Below are positions 30,342-41,050 of a DNA stretch of 64,000 bases, piece after piece. The position numbers and the translations under genes were made by a program. The notes beneath the pieces were generated by a model. The model was not told the origin of the DNA. It worked only from the letters and a program-made list of their open reading frames with translations, and searched no databases. Each line of letters starts with the position of its first letter. The first letter of the stretch is position 1. The DNA is from Evansella sp. AB-P1 (lineage in GTDB: Bacteria > Bacillota > Bacilli > Bacillales > Salisediminibacteriaceae), in NCBI RefSeq assembly GCF_029688925.1, contig NZ_JARUKY010000006.1:62001-126000 (forward strand), written 5' to 3'.

Positions 30342-30535
30342 TTAATTTATTTTATATTGGGCTATATTTACCTATTACTAATGTTTCATAATGATTATCC
30401 AGCCTGGTAAATATTGGTCGTTCTAATCCTTATACACCTTTCGTAAAAAAATAATCCTCCGCTACAACTTAATTCTTATCATTCCACAATAATGAAGTTT
30501 TTTATGAAAAAACTTAGCTTCTCGATTATCTAAAT

Positions 30536-30583
30536 AAAAAAACAACAGCTGCCGTCCCCAAAAAATAAGGGGGCACTGTTGTT
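30536..30583 (-). promoter_or_regulatory. pyrG leader attenuator hairpin
   Basis: On the minus strand AACAACAG..GCCCCC and GGGG..CAGCTGTTGTT pair, followed by TTTTTTTATTT: a terminator about 40-85 nt after the start GGGCUU. Its upstream arm contains a CCCCCTT tract that an RNA 5' end extended with extra G residues could pair with, the antitermination arrangement known for Bacillus pyrG. Confidence 0.85.
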
Positions 30584-30615
30584 CTATTTGTCGATCTTAT
30601 TTTTTTCTAAAATGT

Positions 30616-30658
30616 GAAGCCCAAAAATGATTTTAGCTATATCTTGAGCAAAAGTCAA
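30616..30658 (-). promoter_or_regulatory. pyrG promoter and GGGC initiation site
   Basis: TTGACT (30658-30653), a 17-bp spacer, TAAAAT (30635-30630), then seven bases to GGGCTTC whose first G is 30622. B. subtilis pyrG starts GGGC and adds extra G residues when CTP is low. The promoter lies immediately after the rpoE stop. Confidence 0.85.
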
Positions 30659-30664
30659 GAGCAA

Positions 30665-31186
30665 TTACAGGAGTTCATCGTCTTCTTCCGAAACAGGTTC
30701 CTCATCCTCATCAATTTCGTCCAAGTCTTCGTCTAAATCTTCGTCTTCCTCATCGAAATCCTCATCTTCGTCTTCTTCATTTGCCAACTCATCTAACTCA
30801 TCCTCTAGATCCTCAAACTCGTCAAAATCTTCCGTTTCATCCTCTAGATAGATTTCTTCCTCTTCCTCATCTTCATCCTTACGCTTTTTCTTACGTGGCT
30901 TATTGGTTTGAGAAAGCTCTTCCTCTGTTTTATCAAATGGGAACCATGATCGAAGCCCCCACTGATTGTCACCTAGATTTACGAAACGACCATCCATGGA
31001 CATTTCTGCATAAAGGTTAGCAATACGGTTCTTCATTGCCTCTTCTGTCATCCCTTTTTTACCTGCAACATCCTTTAATAAAGAGTGGTAATTAATAGGA
31101 TTATTAGTCTCCAATAAAAGGTCATAAGCAAGTTCAATCATAGATGTTTCTTTTAATTGCAACTCCGTGTATTGTTTGATGCTCAC
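30665..31186 (-). CDS. rpoE: DNA-directed RNA polymerase delta subunit
   Basis: About 173 residues starting from the GTG at 31186 (VSIKQYTELQLKETSMIELAYDLL), placed after GAAAGGATG; an in-frame extension to 31234 is unlikely to be translated. The N-terminal HARE-HTH domain (to about residue 90, ending NQWGLRSWFPFD) is followed by a basic KPRKKKRK patch and a D/E tail of about 65 residues. Delta increases polymerase recycling and promoter selectivity in Firmicutes. Upstream of pyrG as in B. subtilis. Confidence 0.95.
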   Translation of the reverse strand: MSIKQYTELQLKETSMIELAYDLLLETNNPINYHSLLKDVAGKKGMTEEAMKNRIANLYAEMSMDGRFVNLGDNQWGLRSWFPFDKTEEELSQTNKPRKKKRKDEDEEEEEIYLEDETEDFDEFEDLEDELDELANEEDEDEDFDEEDEDLDEDLDEIDEDEEPVSEEDDELL

Positions 31187-31611
31187 AACTAGCACATCCT
31201 TTCGGGGAAAAGTTTCTATTAAGAGGCTGTCCAAATCCTTTGCAAAAAGCCAGCTATGAACGAATGCACATATGAAACACTAGCCTTGTAGTGTATCAGC
31301 TACATTGCAAGATTATTCTACCTCTTTCATTCTGTAAAAACACTATATGGAATTCATACAAAGATGTCAATCTATCATTGAAATACATACCTTTCATTAT
31401 AAACACATCTCCTATAATTATGCCAGTACATTCCAATATTTCTTGTTATTTTTACCTTCTGCGCTGAAATAAGATTTGTTTTTGGAGTGAAAGGCAGTAA
31501 CTCAAGCAGGAACAGCAATAAAAGAAGACCCTTCACTTCTATACAGTAATGGTGCAAAGTGTGAACGTTAATAAATGAAACTTCAGAACAAAACATTGCA
31601 GATGTAGCAAA

Positions 31612-31720
31612 AAAAGTGTGCAATACGACTGGCAATTCTTCAAAATTATGATATGTGCTAATTGAAGACAACTAACTGCTAGACGATCGTTACTCTCCAT
31701 TTTGTTATGATTTGAAGGTT
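31612..31720 (+). repeat. array leader, diverged copy
   Basis: ACTGGCAATTCT, TATGATATGTG and GACGATCG in the same order and spacing as in the leaders at 38598 and 49913, directly in front of the 52-bp array that follows. Sequence identity is clearly lower than between the other two copies. Confidence 0.65.
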
Positions 31721-31736
31721 CATTGGATGGCTCCTC

Positions 31737-32130
31737 TGTTCCTGCAAAACTCCTTTTCACCTTTTGCAGGGTCACGGGCCCAATCCTCTGTTCCTGCAAA
31801 ACTTCTTTTCACCATTTGCAGGGTCACGGGCCCAATCCTCTGTTCCTGCAAAACTCCTTTTCTCTATTTGCGGGGTCACGGGACGATTCCCCTGTTCCTG
31901 CAAAACTCTTTTTCACCTTTTGCAGGCTCACGGGCCCAATCCCCTGTTCCTGCAAAACTTCTTTTCACCATTTGCAGGGTCACGGGCCCAATCCTCTGTT
32001 CCTGCAAGACTTCTTTTCTCTATTTGCGGGGTCACTGGTGCCCCTTTCTTATCGCTATGCCCTTCTTATCGCTATGCCCTTCTTGTCGTTATGCATCTCT
32101 TCCTCCTTTTGCAGGATCAGCTGGTAGCCT
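31737..32130 (+). repeat. 52-bp palindromic tandem array, six regular units plus degenerate end
   Basis: GCAGG (or GCGGG) starts at 31766, 31818, 31870, 31922, 31974 and 32026, exactly 52 bp apart. The unit is TTTGCAGGGTCACGGGCCCAATCC..CCTGCAAAACT plus a pyrimidine spacer. After 32040 come short TTCTTATCGCTATGCCC repeats and one last GCAGG at 32111. Open frames across it (both strands) are repeat artefacts. Confidence 0.9.
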
Positions 32131-32189
32131 GTCATGAAAATGGAGAATATCTATATCGAACATTAGCACTTCTTTTTTCAGCTAAACAA

Positions 32190-32356
32190 CCGCTAACCTC
32201 AAAAATCACGATTTGCGGTAATCGAAAAGCTAGCTTATACGACAGAACCACAACTGTAAATCCCACAACACCACAACACCACATCACCACATCTCAACAA
32301 ATCACAACACAACCACCACACAGCGCCACCCACACCACCCTGCTACCAAACCCAAA
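32190..32356. other. strongly C/A-rich intergenic stretch after icmF
   Basis: From 32220 to 32345 the plus strand is almost entirely A and C (CACAACACCACAACACC type). The skew continues through the 5' two thirds of icmF although this stretch is not coding. No gene. Confidence 0.6.
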
Positions 32357-35300
32357 CTACAGATTCCGTCGATACTGTCCCCCAACCTCATACAGAGCCC
32401 CGGTAATTTGTCCAAGACTAGCTACTTTAACCGTTTCCATCAATTCATCAAACAAGTTACCTCCATTTAAAGCAACCTGCCGTAGCCTCTCCAATGCAGC
32501 TTCACCAGCTTCCCTATGCCTATCTTTAAAGTCATTCACATGTTTGATTTGTCCCTCTTTTTCCTCTTTCGTAGCACGGGCTAATTCCATATCAAACTCC
32601 TCATCCTCCGAATCCTTCTTCGGATTCAAATACGTATTCACCCCGATGATCGGCAAGTCCCCATTATGCTTCAACGTCTCATATAACAGAGACTCCTCCT
32701 GAATTTTTCCACGCTGATATTGTGTCTCCATAGCACCTAGAACCCCACCACGATCGTTCATCCGTTCTAGTTCCTGCAACACTGCTTCCTCCACCAAATC
32801 AGTAAGCTCCTCCACAATAAAAGAACCTTGAAAGGGATTTTCATTTTTCGCAAGACCCATTTCCTTCGTAATAATAAGCTGAATCGCCATCGCACGGCGA
32901 ACACTCTCTTCCGTAGGCGTTGTCACCGCTTCATCGTACGCATTCGTATGCAACGAATTACAATTATCGTATAACGCAAGCAATGCTTGCAGCGTCGTCC
33001 GAATATCGTTGAAGTCTACTTCCATAGCATGCAACGACCGACCTGACGTCTGAATATGATACTTCAGCTTCTGACTCCGTTCATTAGCACCATATTTTTC
33101 CCGCATCGCCACAGCCCAAATACGACGGGCCACTCGACCAATCACCGTGTACTCCGGATCCAACCCATTACTAAAGAAAAAGGACAAATTAGGCGCAAAC
33201 TCATCAATATCCATTCCACGACTCAAATAGTACTCCACATACGTAAACCCATTTGCTAACGTAAAGGCAAGCTGACTAATAGGATTAGCTCCAGCCTCTG
33301 CAATATGATAGCCACTAATCGAAACAGAATAGTAATTACGAACCTTATGATCAATAAAATATTGCTGAATATCCCCCATCATCCGCAACGCAAACTCTGT
33401 AGAAAACACACACGTATTCTGCCCCTGATCCTCCTTCAAAATATCCGCCTGCACCGTCCCCCGAACAGTAGACAACGTATAAGCCTTCAGCTGCTCCCGT
33501 TCCACCTCATTCGGCTCACGACCATTTTGCATCGTGAAAGCATCCACCTGCTGAACAATAGCCGTATTCATAAACATCGCTAAAATAATCGGAGCAGGAC
33601 CATTAATCGTCATCGACACAGACGTAGTAGGAGCACACAAATCAAAACCCTCGTAAAGCTCCTTCATATTATCCAACGTACAAATACTTACACCACTTTC
33701 TCCAACCTTCCCATAAATATCCGGACGATAATCAGGATCCTCCCCGTACAACGTGACCGAATCGAACGCCGTGCTCAACCGCTTCGCCTCATCGTCCTTC
33801 GACAAATAATGAAACCGACGATTCGTACGACTAGGACTACCCTCTCCAGCAAACTGCCGCTTCGGATCCTCCCCCTTACGCTTAAAAGGAAACACCCCCG
33901 CCGTATAAGGAAACTCCCCAGGGACATTCTCACTTCGTACCCACCGCAAAATCTCCCCATAGTCTTCAAACTTCGGCAGCGCAACCTTGGGAATCTCCAA
34001 ACCAGACAAGCTCACCGTCTTAAGCTCCGTCACAATCTCCTTATCACGAACCTTCGTCACAAACCGATCCTGACGATAAGCAGCCTTCTTTTTCTCCCAG
34101 CCAGCCAACACCTCCCGAGACTCCTCCAATAACCCCTCACGAAAAGCAGTCTCTAGCTCCTGCAGCTGACCAACATCTACCACATCCACCTTCTGTTCCT
34201 CTAATGCCGCAATGGTCCCTTCAACCTGATACAACCGCCGCGCCCGCTGTACCTCCATCACCGTCTCCCCATGATACCCCCGAACCGTTTGACCAATCTC
34301 CCGCAAATAATGAATCTGCTCAGGAGGAATAATCACCTTCTTCAACGTAACCGTATCATCAGCCCCAAAATCCGTCTTCCACCAATCACCAAACTTAGCG
34401 CCCAACACACCCATCAACTCATAAAACAACCGATTCGTCCCCGGATCATTAAACTGACTAGCAATCGTCCCAAACACCGGCATCTCCTCAGGCAACCGAT
34501 CAAAGAACATATGCCCACGCTGATACTGCTTCCGAACCTCCCGAAGAGCATCCTCCGACCCCTTCCGATCAAACTTATTAATAGCAACCAAATCCGCAAA
34601 ATCAATCATATCAATCTTCTCCAGCTGCGACGGCGCACCAAACTCACTCGTCATCACATACAACGACACATCCGCCACATCCGTAATCGCCGCATCCCCC
34701 TGACCAATCCCACTCGTCTCCACAATAACCAAATCAAAAGGAGCAGCCCCCATCACACGAAGAGCCTCACCAATCCCCCTCGACAACTCCCGCCCACTAT
34801 CACGCGTCGCCATCGACCGCATAAACACACAAGAAGAATGAATAGCATTCATCCGAATCCGATCACCAAGAAGCGCACCACCCGTCTTCTTCTTTGTCGG
34901 ATCCACCGACAAAATCCCCAAACGCCGATCAGGAAACACCCGAAGAAACCGCCGCACCAACTCATCCGTCAACGAACTCTTCCCAGCACCACCAGTCCCA
35001 GTAATCCCAACAACTGGAGCCCTCTTTTTGTTTGGAAAAACAGAAGCCCTGTCATCCCTATCAACTAAAGCAAAAAGCTCCTGAGAAATACCCTTGGCAT
35101 CAAGACCACTATTCTCACCAACACTAATCAACCGGGCAACAGCCCCCATCTCACCATTTAAAACAGCCTCCTCCTTCACATGAGACAAGTCATCTAACGG
35201 GAAGTCACAGATCTCCATCATTTCATCGATCATTCCCTGGAGCCCCTGCTGACGCCCATCCTCCGGAGAATAAATACGACGAATACCATATTCCTGAAGT

Positions 35301-35626
35301 TCCTTTATTTCAGCAGGAATAATGACACCTCCACCACCGCCAAACATTTGCACATGGGAGGCACCACGTTCCTGAAGAAGGTCATACAAATATTTAAAGT
35401 ACTCCACATGCCCCCCCTGATAGGAAGACACCGCTATCCCTTGAACGTCCTCTTGAATAGCTGCCTGGACTATCTCATCTACTGATCGATTATGCCCCAG
35501 ATGTATGACCTCTGCTCCAGAAGCTTGTAGCATTCGTCTCATAATATTAATAGAAGCATCATGCCCATCGAACAAGCTTGACGCTGTTACAAAGCGGACT
35601 GGATGCTTCGGTTTATAGTTTTTCAT
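32357..35626 (-). CDS. icmF: fused isobutyryl-CoA mutase IcmF
   Basis: 1089 residues in the IcmF order. The B12-binding domain has the DxHxxG-like start FDGHDASI, with His22 as the expected cobalt ligand, and [14 protein letters not shown] loops (about 10-140). The MeaI-type GTPase chaperone has P-loop GTGGAGKS at 208-215 and [11 protein letters not shown] linker is followed by the TIM-barrel mutase (from about 560: [35 protein letters not shown]). Known reaction: isobutyryl-CoA to n-butyryl-CoA with adenosylcobalamin, linking valine/branched acyl catabolism to beta-oxidation. It overlaps tetR by 14 bp and is last in the acyl-CoA block. The coding strand is unusually G/T-rich for about 2 kb. 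Confidence 0.95.
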   Translation of the reverse strand: MKNYKPKHPVRFVTASSLFDGHDASINIMRRMLQASGAEVIHLGHNRSVDEIVQAAIQEDVQGIAVSSYQGGHVEYFKYLYDLLQERGASHVQMFGGGGGVIIPAEIKELQEYGIRRIYSPEDGRQQGLQGMIDEMMEICDFPLDDLSHVKEEAVLNGEMGAVARLISVGENSGLDAKGISQELFALVDRDDRASVFPNKKRAPVVGITGTGGAGKSSLTDELVRRFLRVFPDRRLGILSVDPTKKKTGGALLGDRIRMNAIHSSCVFMRSMATRDSGRELSRGIGEALRVMGAAPFDLVIVETSGIGQGDAAITDVADVSLYVMTSEFGAPSQLEKIDMIDFADLVAINKFDRKGSEDALREVRKQYQRGHMFFDRLPEEMPVFGTIASQFNDPGTNRLFYELMGVLGAKFGDWWKTDFGADDTVTLKKVIIPPEQIHYLREIGQTVRGYHGETVMEVQRARRLYQVEGTIAALEEQKVDVVDVGQLQELETAFREGLLEESREVLAGWEKKKAAYRQDRFVTKVRDKEIVTELKTVSLSGLEIPKVALPKFEDYGEILRWVRSENVPGEFPYTAGVFPFKRKGEDPKRQFAGEGSPSRTNRRFHYLSKDDEAKRLSTAFDSVTLYGEDPDYRPDIYGKVGESGVSICTLDNMKELYEGFDLCAPTTSVSMTINGPAPIILAMFMNTAIVQQVDAFTMQNGREPNEVEREQLKAYTLSTVRGTVQADILKEDQGQNTCVFSTEFALRMMGDIQQYFIDHKVRNYYSVSISGYHIAEAGANPISQLAFTLANGFTYVEYYLSRGMDIDEFAPNLSFFFSNGLDPEYTVIGRVARRIWAVAMREKYGANERSQKLKYHIQTSGRSLHAMEVDFNDIRTTLQALLALYDNCNSLHTNAYDEAVTTPTEESVRRAMAIQLIITKEMGLAKNENPFQGSFIVEELTDLVEEAVLQELERMNDRGGVLGAMETQYQRGKIQEESLLYETLKHNGDLPIIGVNTYLNPKKDSEDEEFDMELARATKEEKEGQIKHVNDFKDRHREAGEAALERLRQVALNGGNLFDELMETVKVASLGQITGALYEVGGQYRRNL

Positions 35627-36281
35627 ACGTTTCCCTCCCTGACTCCGCGATCTGCATGTCTACGTTTGTAAAACCGTGAAACAATTGCTTTATTTGCCAT
35701 TTACAATAGGTGTCAATATCGTATTCCTTCTGTATAGCCCACCTCCGAAATGTCCACATATGCCCCGCAATGAGGATGTTGTGACAGGAAAGGGAAACTT
35801 CTTCGTCAGCGAGTTTAATACTGTTTTTTTCCAAACAATCTCTAATATTTTTTTCGAAAATTGCCTTCATCCTTCGTTCCTTCTGAAGGACGTAGTTTAA
35901 CGCCTCTTTCGACAAGGATTTCGATTCCTGATACATGACGAGCACTTCGTCCTGCATATCGTCCATTACCCGAAGGTAGGAATGAATGATTTGTTCGAGG
36001 CGTTCCTTTCCTTCAAGATTTTTATCCATGAGGCTGTCCAGTTTTTCCATCACCTCGTCATACACTGCATCACATACGAGGTACAAAATGTCTTCCTTCG
36101 ATCCAATATATTCATAGAGTGTTCCAATACTAAAGCCCGAAACCTTTGCAAGCTCTCGCGTTGTGGTGCCGTGATACCCCTTTTTATTGAAAAGCTGAAC
36201 AGCGGAGTTTACAATTTGCTGCCGTCTTTTTTTCACAAGCTGTTGATCCTTAACTATGGAAGGAACCTCCTTCTTCTTCAC
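35613..36281 (-). CDS. fadR: TetR-family regulator, FadR-like
   Basis: 222 residues. The N-terminal helix-turn-helix is [46 protein letters not shown] (about 20-65), followed by an all-helical ligand domain. Its place inside an acyl-CoA degradation operon and the FadR-type operators near fadF and the thiolase gene suggest an acyl-CoA-responsive repressor. The name fadR is inferred from context, not from a diagnostic residue. The start is a GTG at 36281, with its binding site (GGAGGAGGG) inside the last codons of meaB. It overlaps icmF by 14 bp, so meaB-tetR-icmF are translationally linked. Confidence 0.75.
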   Translation of the reverse strand: MKKKEVPSIVKDQQLVKKRRQQIVNSAVQLFNKKGYHGTTTRELAKVSGFSIGTLYEYIGSKEDILYLVCDAVYDEVMEKLDSLMDKNLEGKERLEQIIHSYLRVMDDMQDEVLVMYQESKSLSKEALNYVLQKERRMKAIFEKNIRDCLEKNSIKLADEEVSLSCHNILIAGHMWTFRRWAIQKEYDIDTYCKWQIKQLFHGFTNVDMQIAESGRETYEKL

Positions 36282-36282
36282 C

Positions 36283-37290
36283 TTACCCTCCTCCTTTCTT
36301 TTTGTTCATTTCTTGACGCCATTTTTCGTATATTTTTTCAGCAGTATCATACGGATCCTGCTCCATTATTTTTTCGGAGTCTGCTGCCATCTGAAGCGTT
36401 TCCTTCAGAATAGGAGCAATCTCATGGGAAAACCGTTCTTTCAGTCTTCGTAGAATTTCTTGCTCCTTCTGACTGATACGTCGTTCGGAGATTAATCCTG
36501 AATCAATTAGGTAGTTTCCATGTTTTTCTATGGCCTCTGCAACCTCAACAAGTCCGTGTTTTTCCGTGGAAATGGTTTGAAGGATCGGCGGCTTCCACTT
36601 TTCCTCCCGATCCGTAATATGAAGCAAGTCTTCAAGCTCTCCCTTCAGCTGAGGGACACCTGGTAAATCTGCCTTATTAATGATAAATAGATCAGCAATC
36701 TCCATAATCCCTGCTTTAAAAGCCTGAATAATGTCTCCTCCAGAAGGATATAAAACGAGTGCGATCGTATCAGCTGTCTTCATAATATCTAGTTCCGCTT
36801 GGCCAACCCCTACAGTCTCAACGACAATGTAGTGAAATCCAGCTGCTTGGATTACGCGGACAACATCCTGGCACGCATCCGACAGCCCCCCCAAGCTACC
36901 TCTTGTGCCCATGCTTCGGATAAAAACATGGTCATCCTCTTCGTGATCTCGCATTCTTACTCTATCTCCAAGAAGAGCTCCTCCCGAAAAAGGGCTAGTT
37001 GGATCTACTGCAATAATGGCAACCTTTTTCCCTTTGCTGCGCCACTTCTGCACAAGCCCATTCACAATGGTGCTTTTACCAGCACCTGGGGAACCTGTTA
37101 CACCGATGATTTGTGAGTTGTTGTTAACTTTATGTGTTGTTTGTTGTTGCATATGTCCGTAGAGGCGAGACAGGAGGTGACGGTGCTCTGGTGCCCGATC
37201 TTCCATTAATGTAATTGCCTTTGCGATAGCTCGGTGATTACCCTTAATGATGTTCTCTACTAAATTATTAATCTCTCGTTCTTCCACCAT
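36283..37290 (-). CDS. meaB: MeaB/ArgK-family GTPase (mutase chaperone)
   Basis: 335 residues. P-loop GSPGAGKS at 66-73, [18 protein letters not shown] switch region, VETVGVGQ near 165-172, and INKAD for guanine recognition. MeaB proteins load and protect adenosylcobalamin in acyl-CoA mutases. IcmF already carries a fused G-domain, so a separate MeaB next to it is notable; it may serve another mutase elsewhere (for example methylmalonyl-CoA mutase). It ends in a KKKGGG tail that overlaps the next gene's ribosome binding site. Confidence 0.92.
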   Translation of the reverse strand: MVEEREINNLVENIIKGNHRAIAKAITLMEDRAPEHRHLLSRLYGHMQQQTTHKVNNNSQIIGVTGSPGAGKSTIVNGLVQKWRSKGKKVAIIAVDPTSPFSGGALLGDRVRMRDHEEDDHVFIRSMGTRGSLGGLSDACQDVVRVIQAAGFHYIVVETVGVGQAELDIMKTADTIALVLYPSGGDIIQAFKAGIMEIADLFIINKADLPGVPQLKGELEDLLHITDREEKWKPPILQTISTEKHGLVEVAEAIEKHGNYLIDSGLISERRISQKEQEILRRLKERFSHEIAPILKETLQMAADSEKIMEQDPYDTAEKIYEKWRQEMNKKKGGG

Positions 37291-37391
37291 ATCTCACCTC
37301 CTAATCGTATTTAATGATCGGTCGCATCATGGGGGATGGTGTTGCCGCATCATGGGGCGACGTTGTTGTTTTCATTAGTAGGAAAAAACTG

Positions 37392-38540
37392 TCAATCCTG
37401 TAACAGCATTTTTGATATAACTAATCGTTGAATCTCGTTTGTCCCTTCGTAAATTTGGGTAATTTTTGCGTCTCGCATATACCGTTCAACAGGGTATTCC
37501 TTTGTATAGCCGTAGCCACCAAAAACCTGCACCGCTTCCGTCGTTACCTCCATTGCCGAATCCCCTGCGAACAGCTTAGACATAGCGGATTCCTTTCCAT
37601 ATGAAAAGCCCTTACTTTCACGCCAAGCAGCTTGATAGGTTAGTAGTCTACTGGCTTCCACCTTTGTTGCCATATCTGCTAGCTTAAAGGCTATTCCTTG
37701 TTGAGCTCCGATAGCTTTACCGAATTGCTTTCTTTCTTTTGCATAACGAACGGAAGCATCTAATGCCCCTTGCGCAATCCCTACTGCCTGAGCAGCAATG
37801 CCGTTCCGACCTCCATCAAGGGTTTTCATTGCGATCTTAAATCCGTCCCCTTCGTTACCAAGAAGATTTTCCTTTGGCACACGACATTGATCAAAGATTA
37901 TCTCCAATGTAGGAGAGGAACGAATGCCCAGTTTGCTCTCTTTTTTTCCCATTGAAAAGCCTTCTGTTCCTTTCTCTACAATAAATGCGGAGCATCCCTT
38001 ATGTTTTTTTTCAGTGTCAGGGTCTGTTAAGGCAAAAACTACATATATGTCTGCCTCCCCTGCGTTGGTAATGAAAATTTTTGACCCATTTAAAATATAG
38101 TCATCCCCATCTTTTACTGCTGTTGTTCTCATATTCGCCGCATCACTACCAGAACCAGACTCTGTTAAACCATAAGCTCCTAGCTTTGTCCCTTCTGCCA
38201 TTGGCTTTAAAAACCTCTCCTTTTGCTCCTCCGTTCCGTATGTGTAAATAGGCCATCCAGCTAAAGAAATATGTGCGGATAAGGTGACTCCTGTTGAGGC
38301 ACATACTCGTGATAATTCTTCCACTGCAATGACATAACTTAAATAGTCGCCACCAATGCCACCATATTTTTCAGGCCAAGGAATCCCTGTTAAGCCTAGC
38401 TCTGCCATTTGGTTAAATATCTCTCTATCAAATCTCTCCCATTCATCTCGTTCAGCTGCTGTTGGTTCTACTTCATTCTCAGCAAAATCACGAACCATTT
38501 TTCGGATCATTTCTTGTTCATCAGATAATTGAAAATGCAT
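37392..38540 (-). CDS. acdA: short/medium-chain acyl-CoA dehydrogenase
   Basis: 382 residues, normal length. [17 protein letters not shown] (FAD/substrate loop), the RxQFG motif [37 protein letters not shown], and the catalytic base Glu365 in [13 protein letters not shown]-dependent alpha,beta-dehydrogenation of acyl-CoA, with electrons passed to ETF and then probably FadF. It is about 47% to 55% alike by eye to the second dehydrogenase at 39425, with an 880-bp repeat composite between them. Confidence 0.92.
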   Translation of the reverse strand: MHFQLSDEQEMIRKMVRDFAENEVEPTAAERDEWERFDREIFNQMAELGLTGIPWPEKYGGIGGDYLSYVIAVEELSRVCASTGVTLSAHISLAGWPIYTYGTEEQKERFLKPMAEGTKLGAYGLTESGSGSDAANMRTTAVKDGDDYILNGSKIFITNAGEADIYVVFALTDPDTEKKHKGCSAFIVEKGTEGFSMGKKESKLGIRSSPTLEIIFDQCRVPKENLLGNEGDGFKIAMKTLDGGRNGIAAQAVGIAQGALDASVRYAKERKQFGKAIGAQQGIAFKLADMATKVEASRLLTYQAAWRESKGFSYGKESAMSKLFAGDSAMEVTTEAVQVFGGYGYTKEYPVERYMRDAKITQIYEGTNEIQRLVISKMLLQD

Positions 38541-38597
38541 TGTCTACTCCCTCCCATTCCTCCATGTTTCTATTTTTCGAGCATCAATTCTTTTGTA

Positions 38598-38710
38598 GGT
38601 AGATAATAAAGTGTGCACTACATACAACTGGCAATTCTAAATATTCATGATATGTGATAGTGAAGAAGACGGTTTAACGATCGAGATCCTGCGCAATGTT
38701 GATTTACAGG
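38598..38710 (+). repeat. array leader, conserved copy 1
   Basis: Nearly the same as 49913-50016 over about 110 bp: TAGGTAGATAATAAAG, ACTGGCAATTCTAAA, TTCATGATATGTGATAG, TGAAGAAGACGG, TAAACGATCGAGATCCTG and TGTTGATTTACAGG. It ends exactly at the first array unit. Confidence 0.85.
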
Positions 38711-39210
38711 CTCATTGGCCACCTTCTACGTGCCTGCAAATTTGCTTTTTTCTTCCTATGTTACTGTAAATGCTGTTTTTCCTATTGCAGGAACAATGGC
38801 CGACTCTATACGCCTGCAATCCTCTTTTTCACTTTTGCAGGCTCATTGGCCACCTTCTATACGCCTGCAAATCTCCTTTTCACTTTTGCAGGTTCATTGG
38901 CTCGCTTCTATACGCCTGCAAATCTCCTTTTCACTTTTGCAGGCTCATTGGCCACCTTCTATATGCCTGCAATCCTCTTTTTCACTTTTGCAGGCTCATT
39001 GGCCACCTTCTATATGCCTGCAATCCTCTTTTTCACTTTTGCAGGCTCATTGGCCACCTTCTATACGCCTGCAAATCTCCTTTTTCCTTTTGCAGGCTCA
39101 TTGGCGACCTTCTATCGGCCTGCAAACCTCTTTTTGCCATTTGCAGGCTCATTGGCTCGCTTCTATACGCCTGCAAACCTCTTTTTTCCATTTGCAGGAA
39201 CAATGGCCGA
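38705..39210 (+). repeat. 51-bp palindromic tandem array, about ten units
   Basis: GCAGG starts at 38837, 38888, 38939, 38990, 39041, 39092, 39143 and 39194 (51 bp each). Two variant units precede (38706 and 38787). The unit TTTGCAGGCTCATTGG..CTATACGCCTGCAAA has 8-bp inverted motifs that can pair either across the 22-nt segment or across the 13-nt pyrimidine segment. It lies between two acyl-CoA dehydrogenase genes. Frames on both strands are artefacts. Confidence 0.92.
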
Positions 39211-39224
39211 CTCTTACTTTCGTC

Positions 39225-39425
39225 TACTGAAAATAGATGGTTCAGGAGTGGAAGGCGACGACTTAGTGGAATCAGCGCGAGTCGAAAATCCCCTAGCACT
39301 TACCGAGTAAGTGCTAGGAAGTTGAGGCCGTGCCCCACGGAAAGCGCCTGCCAGCAACGGATGAACTCCTCTTAGTTAGAATATTTTTTCCCCATGGTGC
39401 AAAATCTCCACTTGCATGGACCGTC
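39225..39425 (+). repeat. module A copy following the array
   Basis: CTACTGAAAATAGATGG, GGTTCAGGAGTGGAAGGC, GAGTAAGTGCTAGGAAGTT, GTGCCCCACGGAAAGCG and the end motif TATTTTTTCCCCATGG with TGCAAAATCTCCACTTGCAT. It runs up to the stop codon of the next gene. Confidence 0.8.
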
Positions 39426-40597
39426 TATCCTCTTAACAACTCCTTACTTATTACAATGTGCTGGATTTCGTTGGTTCCTTCATAGATTTGTGTTACTTTG
39501 GCATCTCGGAAAAATCGTTCTACAGGGTATTCCTTCGTATAGCCGTAGCCACCAAAAACCTGCACCGCTTCTACTGCTACTTCCATCGCTGTGTTGGAAG
39601 CAAACATTTTTGCCATCGACGCTTCCTTTATGCATGGCAATCCTTGTTCTCTCAGCATTGCAGCTCGATAGGTTAGTAGTTTTGCTGCCTCCACCTTTGT
39701 TGCCATGTCCGCTAACTTAAATGAAATACCTTGCTGCTTGCCAATGGCCACACCAAACTGCTTTCGATCCTTTCCGTATTGAGTTGCCGCCTCTAAGGCT
39801 CCTTCCGCAATTCCTAAGGCTTGTGCAGCAATACCGATCCGACCTGCATTTAAATTTGCTAAAGCAATTTTGAAGCCTTCCCCCTCATTTCCTAATCGAT
39901 TTTCAACAGGAACAACGGCATCATCAAAGGAAATGGACATTGTATTAGAACCTTTTAACCCCATTTTTTTCTCAATAGCACCGTAACGTAAGCCAGGGGT
40001 GTTCTTTTCTACTATAAAAGCTGTTACATCGTTGGCTCCATCCCTTGATGGAGTTAGCTCTTCCGTTGAGCTACGAGAACTTGTTTTTGCAAAAACAATG
40101 TAGGTGTCTGCCACGCCACCATTTGTTATAAAAACTTTAGTCCCGTTCAGCTTATAATGATCCCTTTGTTTTACAGCGGTAGTCTTTAGATTTGCTGCAT
40201 CACTTCCAGCACTGGGCTCTGTTAAGGCGAAAGCCCCCAAAAACTCCCCCGATGCAAGCTTTGGAATGAAACGGTTTTTCTGTTCCTCTGTCCCAAAATA
40301 GAGAATCGGATTTGTTCCAACAGAAGTGTGTACAGATAGAATGACTCCTACTGTCGCACTAACTCGAGATATCTCCTGAATTGCGATGACGTACGACAAA
40401 TAATCCATTTCTGCTCCACCGTAAGCTTCAGGAATAGGAATCCCCATTAAACCAAGCTCTCCCATTTCCTTCACAAGCTCCTTTGGAAATACGTCTTCTT
40501 TCTCCATTATTGTCACTTGCTTTGCAACCCTATCCTTTGCAAACTGCCGAACCATGTTGCGGAGCATCACTTGTTCCACATTTAATTTGAACTCCAT
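39425..40597 (-). CDS. acyl-CoA dehydrogenase (second paralogue)
   Basis: 390 residues. [54 protein letters not shown], and the catalytic Glu373 in [11 protein letters not shown] 15-residue Ser/Thr/Asp-rich insertion (SSRSSTEELTPSRDG, about 178-192) lies between the substrate loop and the next beta strand, absent from the paralogue at 37392. Same pathway role; chain-length preference cannot be told. The stop codon abuts a module-A repeat, and the upstream flank is a 52-bp array. Confidence 0.92.
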   Translation of the reverse strand: MEFKLNVEQVMLRNMVRQFAKDRVAKQVTIMEKEDVFPKELVKEMGELGLMGIPIPEAYGGAEMDYLSYVIAIQEISRVSATVGVILSVHTSVGTNPILYFGTEEQKNRFIPKLASGEFLGAFALTEPSAGSDAANLKTTAVKQRDHYKLNGTKVFITNGGVADTYIVFAKTSSRSSTEELTPSRDGANDVTAFIVEKNTPGLRYGAIEKKMGLKGSNTMSISFDDAVVPVENRLGNEGEGFKIALANLNAGRIGIAAQALGIAEGALEAATQYGKDRKQFGVAIGKQQGISFKLADMATKVEAAKLLTYRAAMLREQGLPCIKEASMAKMFASNTAMEVAVEAVQVFGGYGYTKEYPVERFFRDAKVTQIYEGTNEIQHIVISKELLRG

Positions 40598-40639
40598 ACT
40601 GACACCTCCCCTTTTTGGCGTCTATCCTGTAATGTTGCT

Positions 40640-41050
40640 TCTTCCGTTCCTGCAATTCTCTTTTTTACTCTTTGCAGCAACGCTGGGCACTTCCTCCGTT
40701 CCTGCAAATCTCTTTTTCTCTCTTTGCAGCAACATTTTGGGGTTCTTTCTTCCCGCATAGCTACTTTTATCCTATTTGCAGCAACGCTGGGCACTTCCTC
40801 TGTTACCGCAAACCTCTTTTTCTCTCTTTGCAGCAACGCTGGACTCTTCCTCTGTTCCTGCAATTCTCTTTTTTACTCTTTGCGGGAACGGGGGATCTTT
40901 CCTCCGTTCCTGCAATTCTCTTTTTTACTCTTTGCAGCAACGCTGGACCCTTCCTCCGTTCCTGCAAATCTCTTTTTCACTCTTTGTAGGAACGCTGGAC
41001 TCTTCCTCTGTGCCTGCAAATCTACCTTTATCCTATTTGCAGTATAATAG
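40640..41050 (+). repeat. 52-bp palindromic tandem array, eight units
   Basis: GCAGCAACGCTGG-type starts at 40674, 40726, 40778, 40830, 40882, 40934, 40986 and 41039 (52 bp each, last 53). The unit is TTTGCAGCAACGCTGG..CTTCCTC..GTTCCTGCAAAT plus CTCTTTTTCTCTC. It is the same subtype as 56408-57025. It lies between the 3-hydroxyacyl-CoA dehydrogenase and acyl-CoA dehydrogenase genes of one operon. No genes inside. Confidence 0.92.

Noticed and set aside
34271-35068. 265-codon plus-strand frame antisense to icmF
   Set aside because: It exists only because icmF's coding strand is G/T-rich; composition is extreme (Pro/Arg/His/Ile) and it has no binding site.
38705-39210. CRISPR array
   Set aside because: The whole unit repeats, including the part that would be spacer, there are no unique spacers, and no cas genes are in the window.
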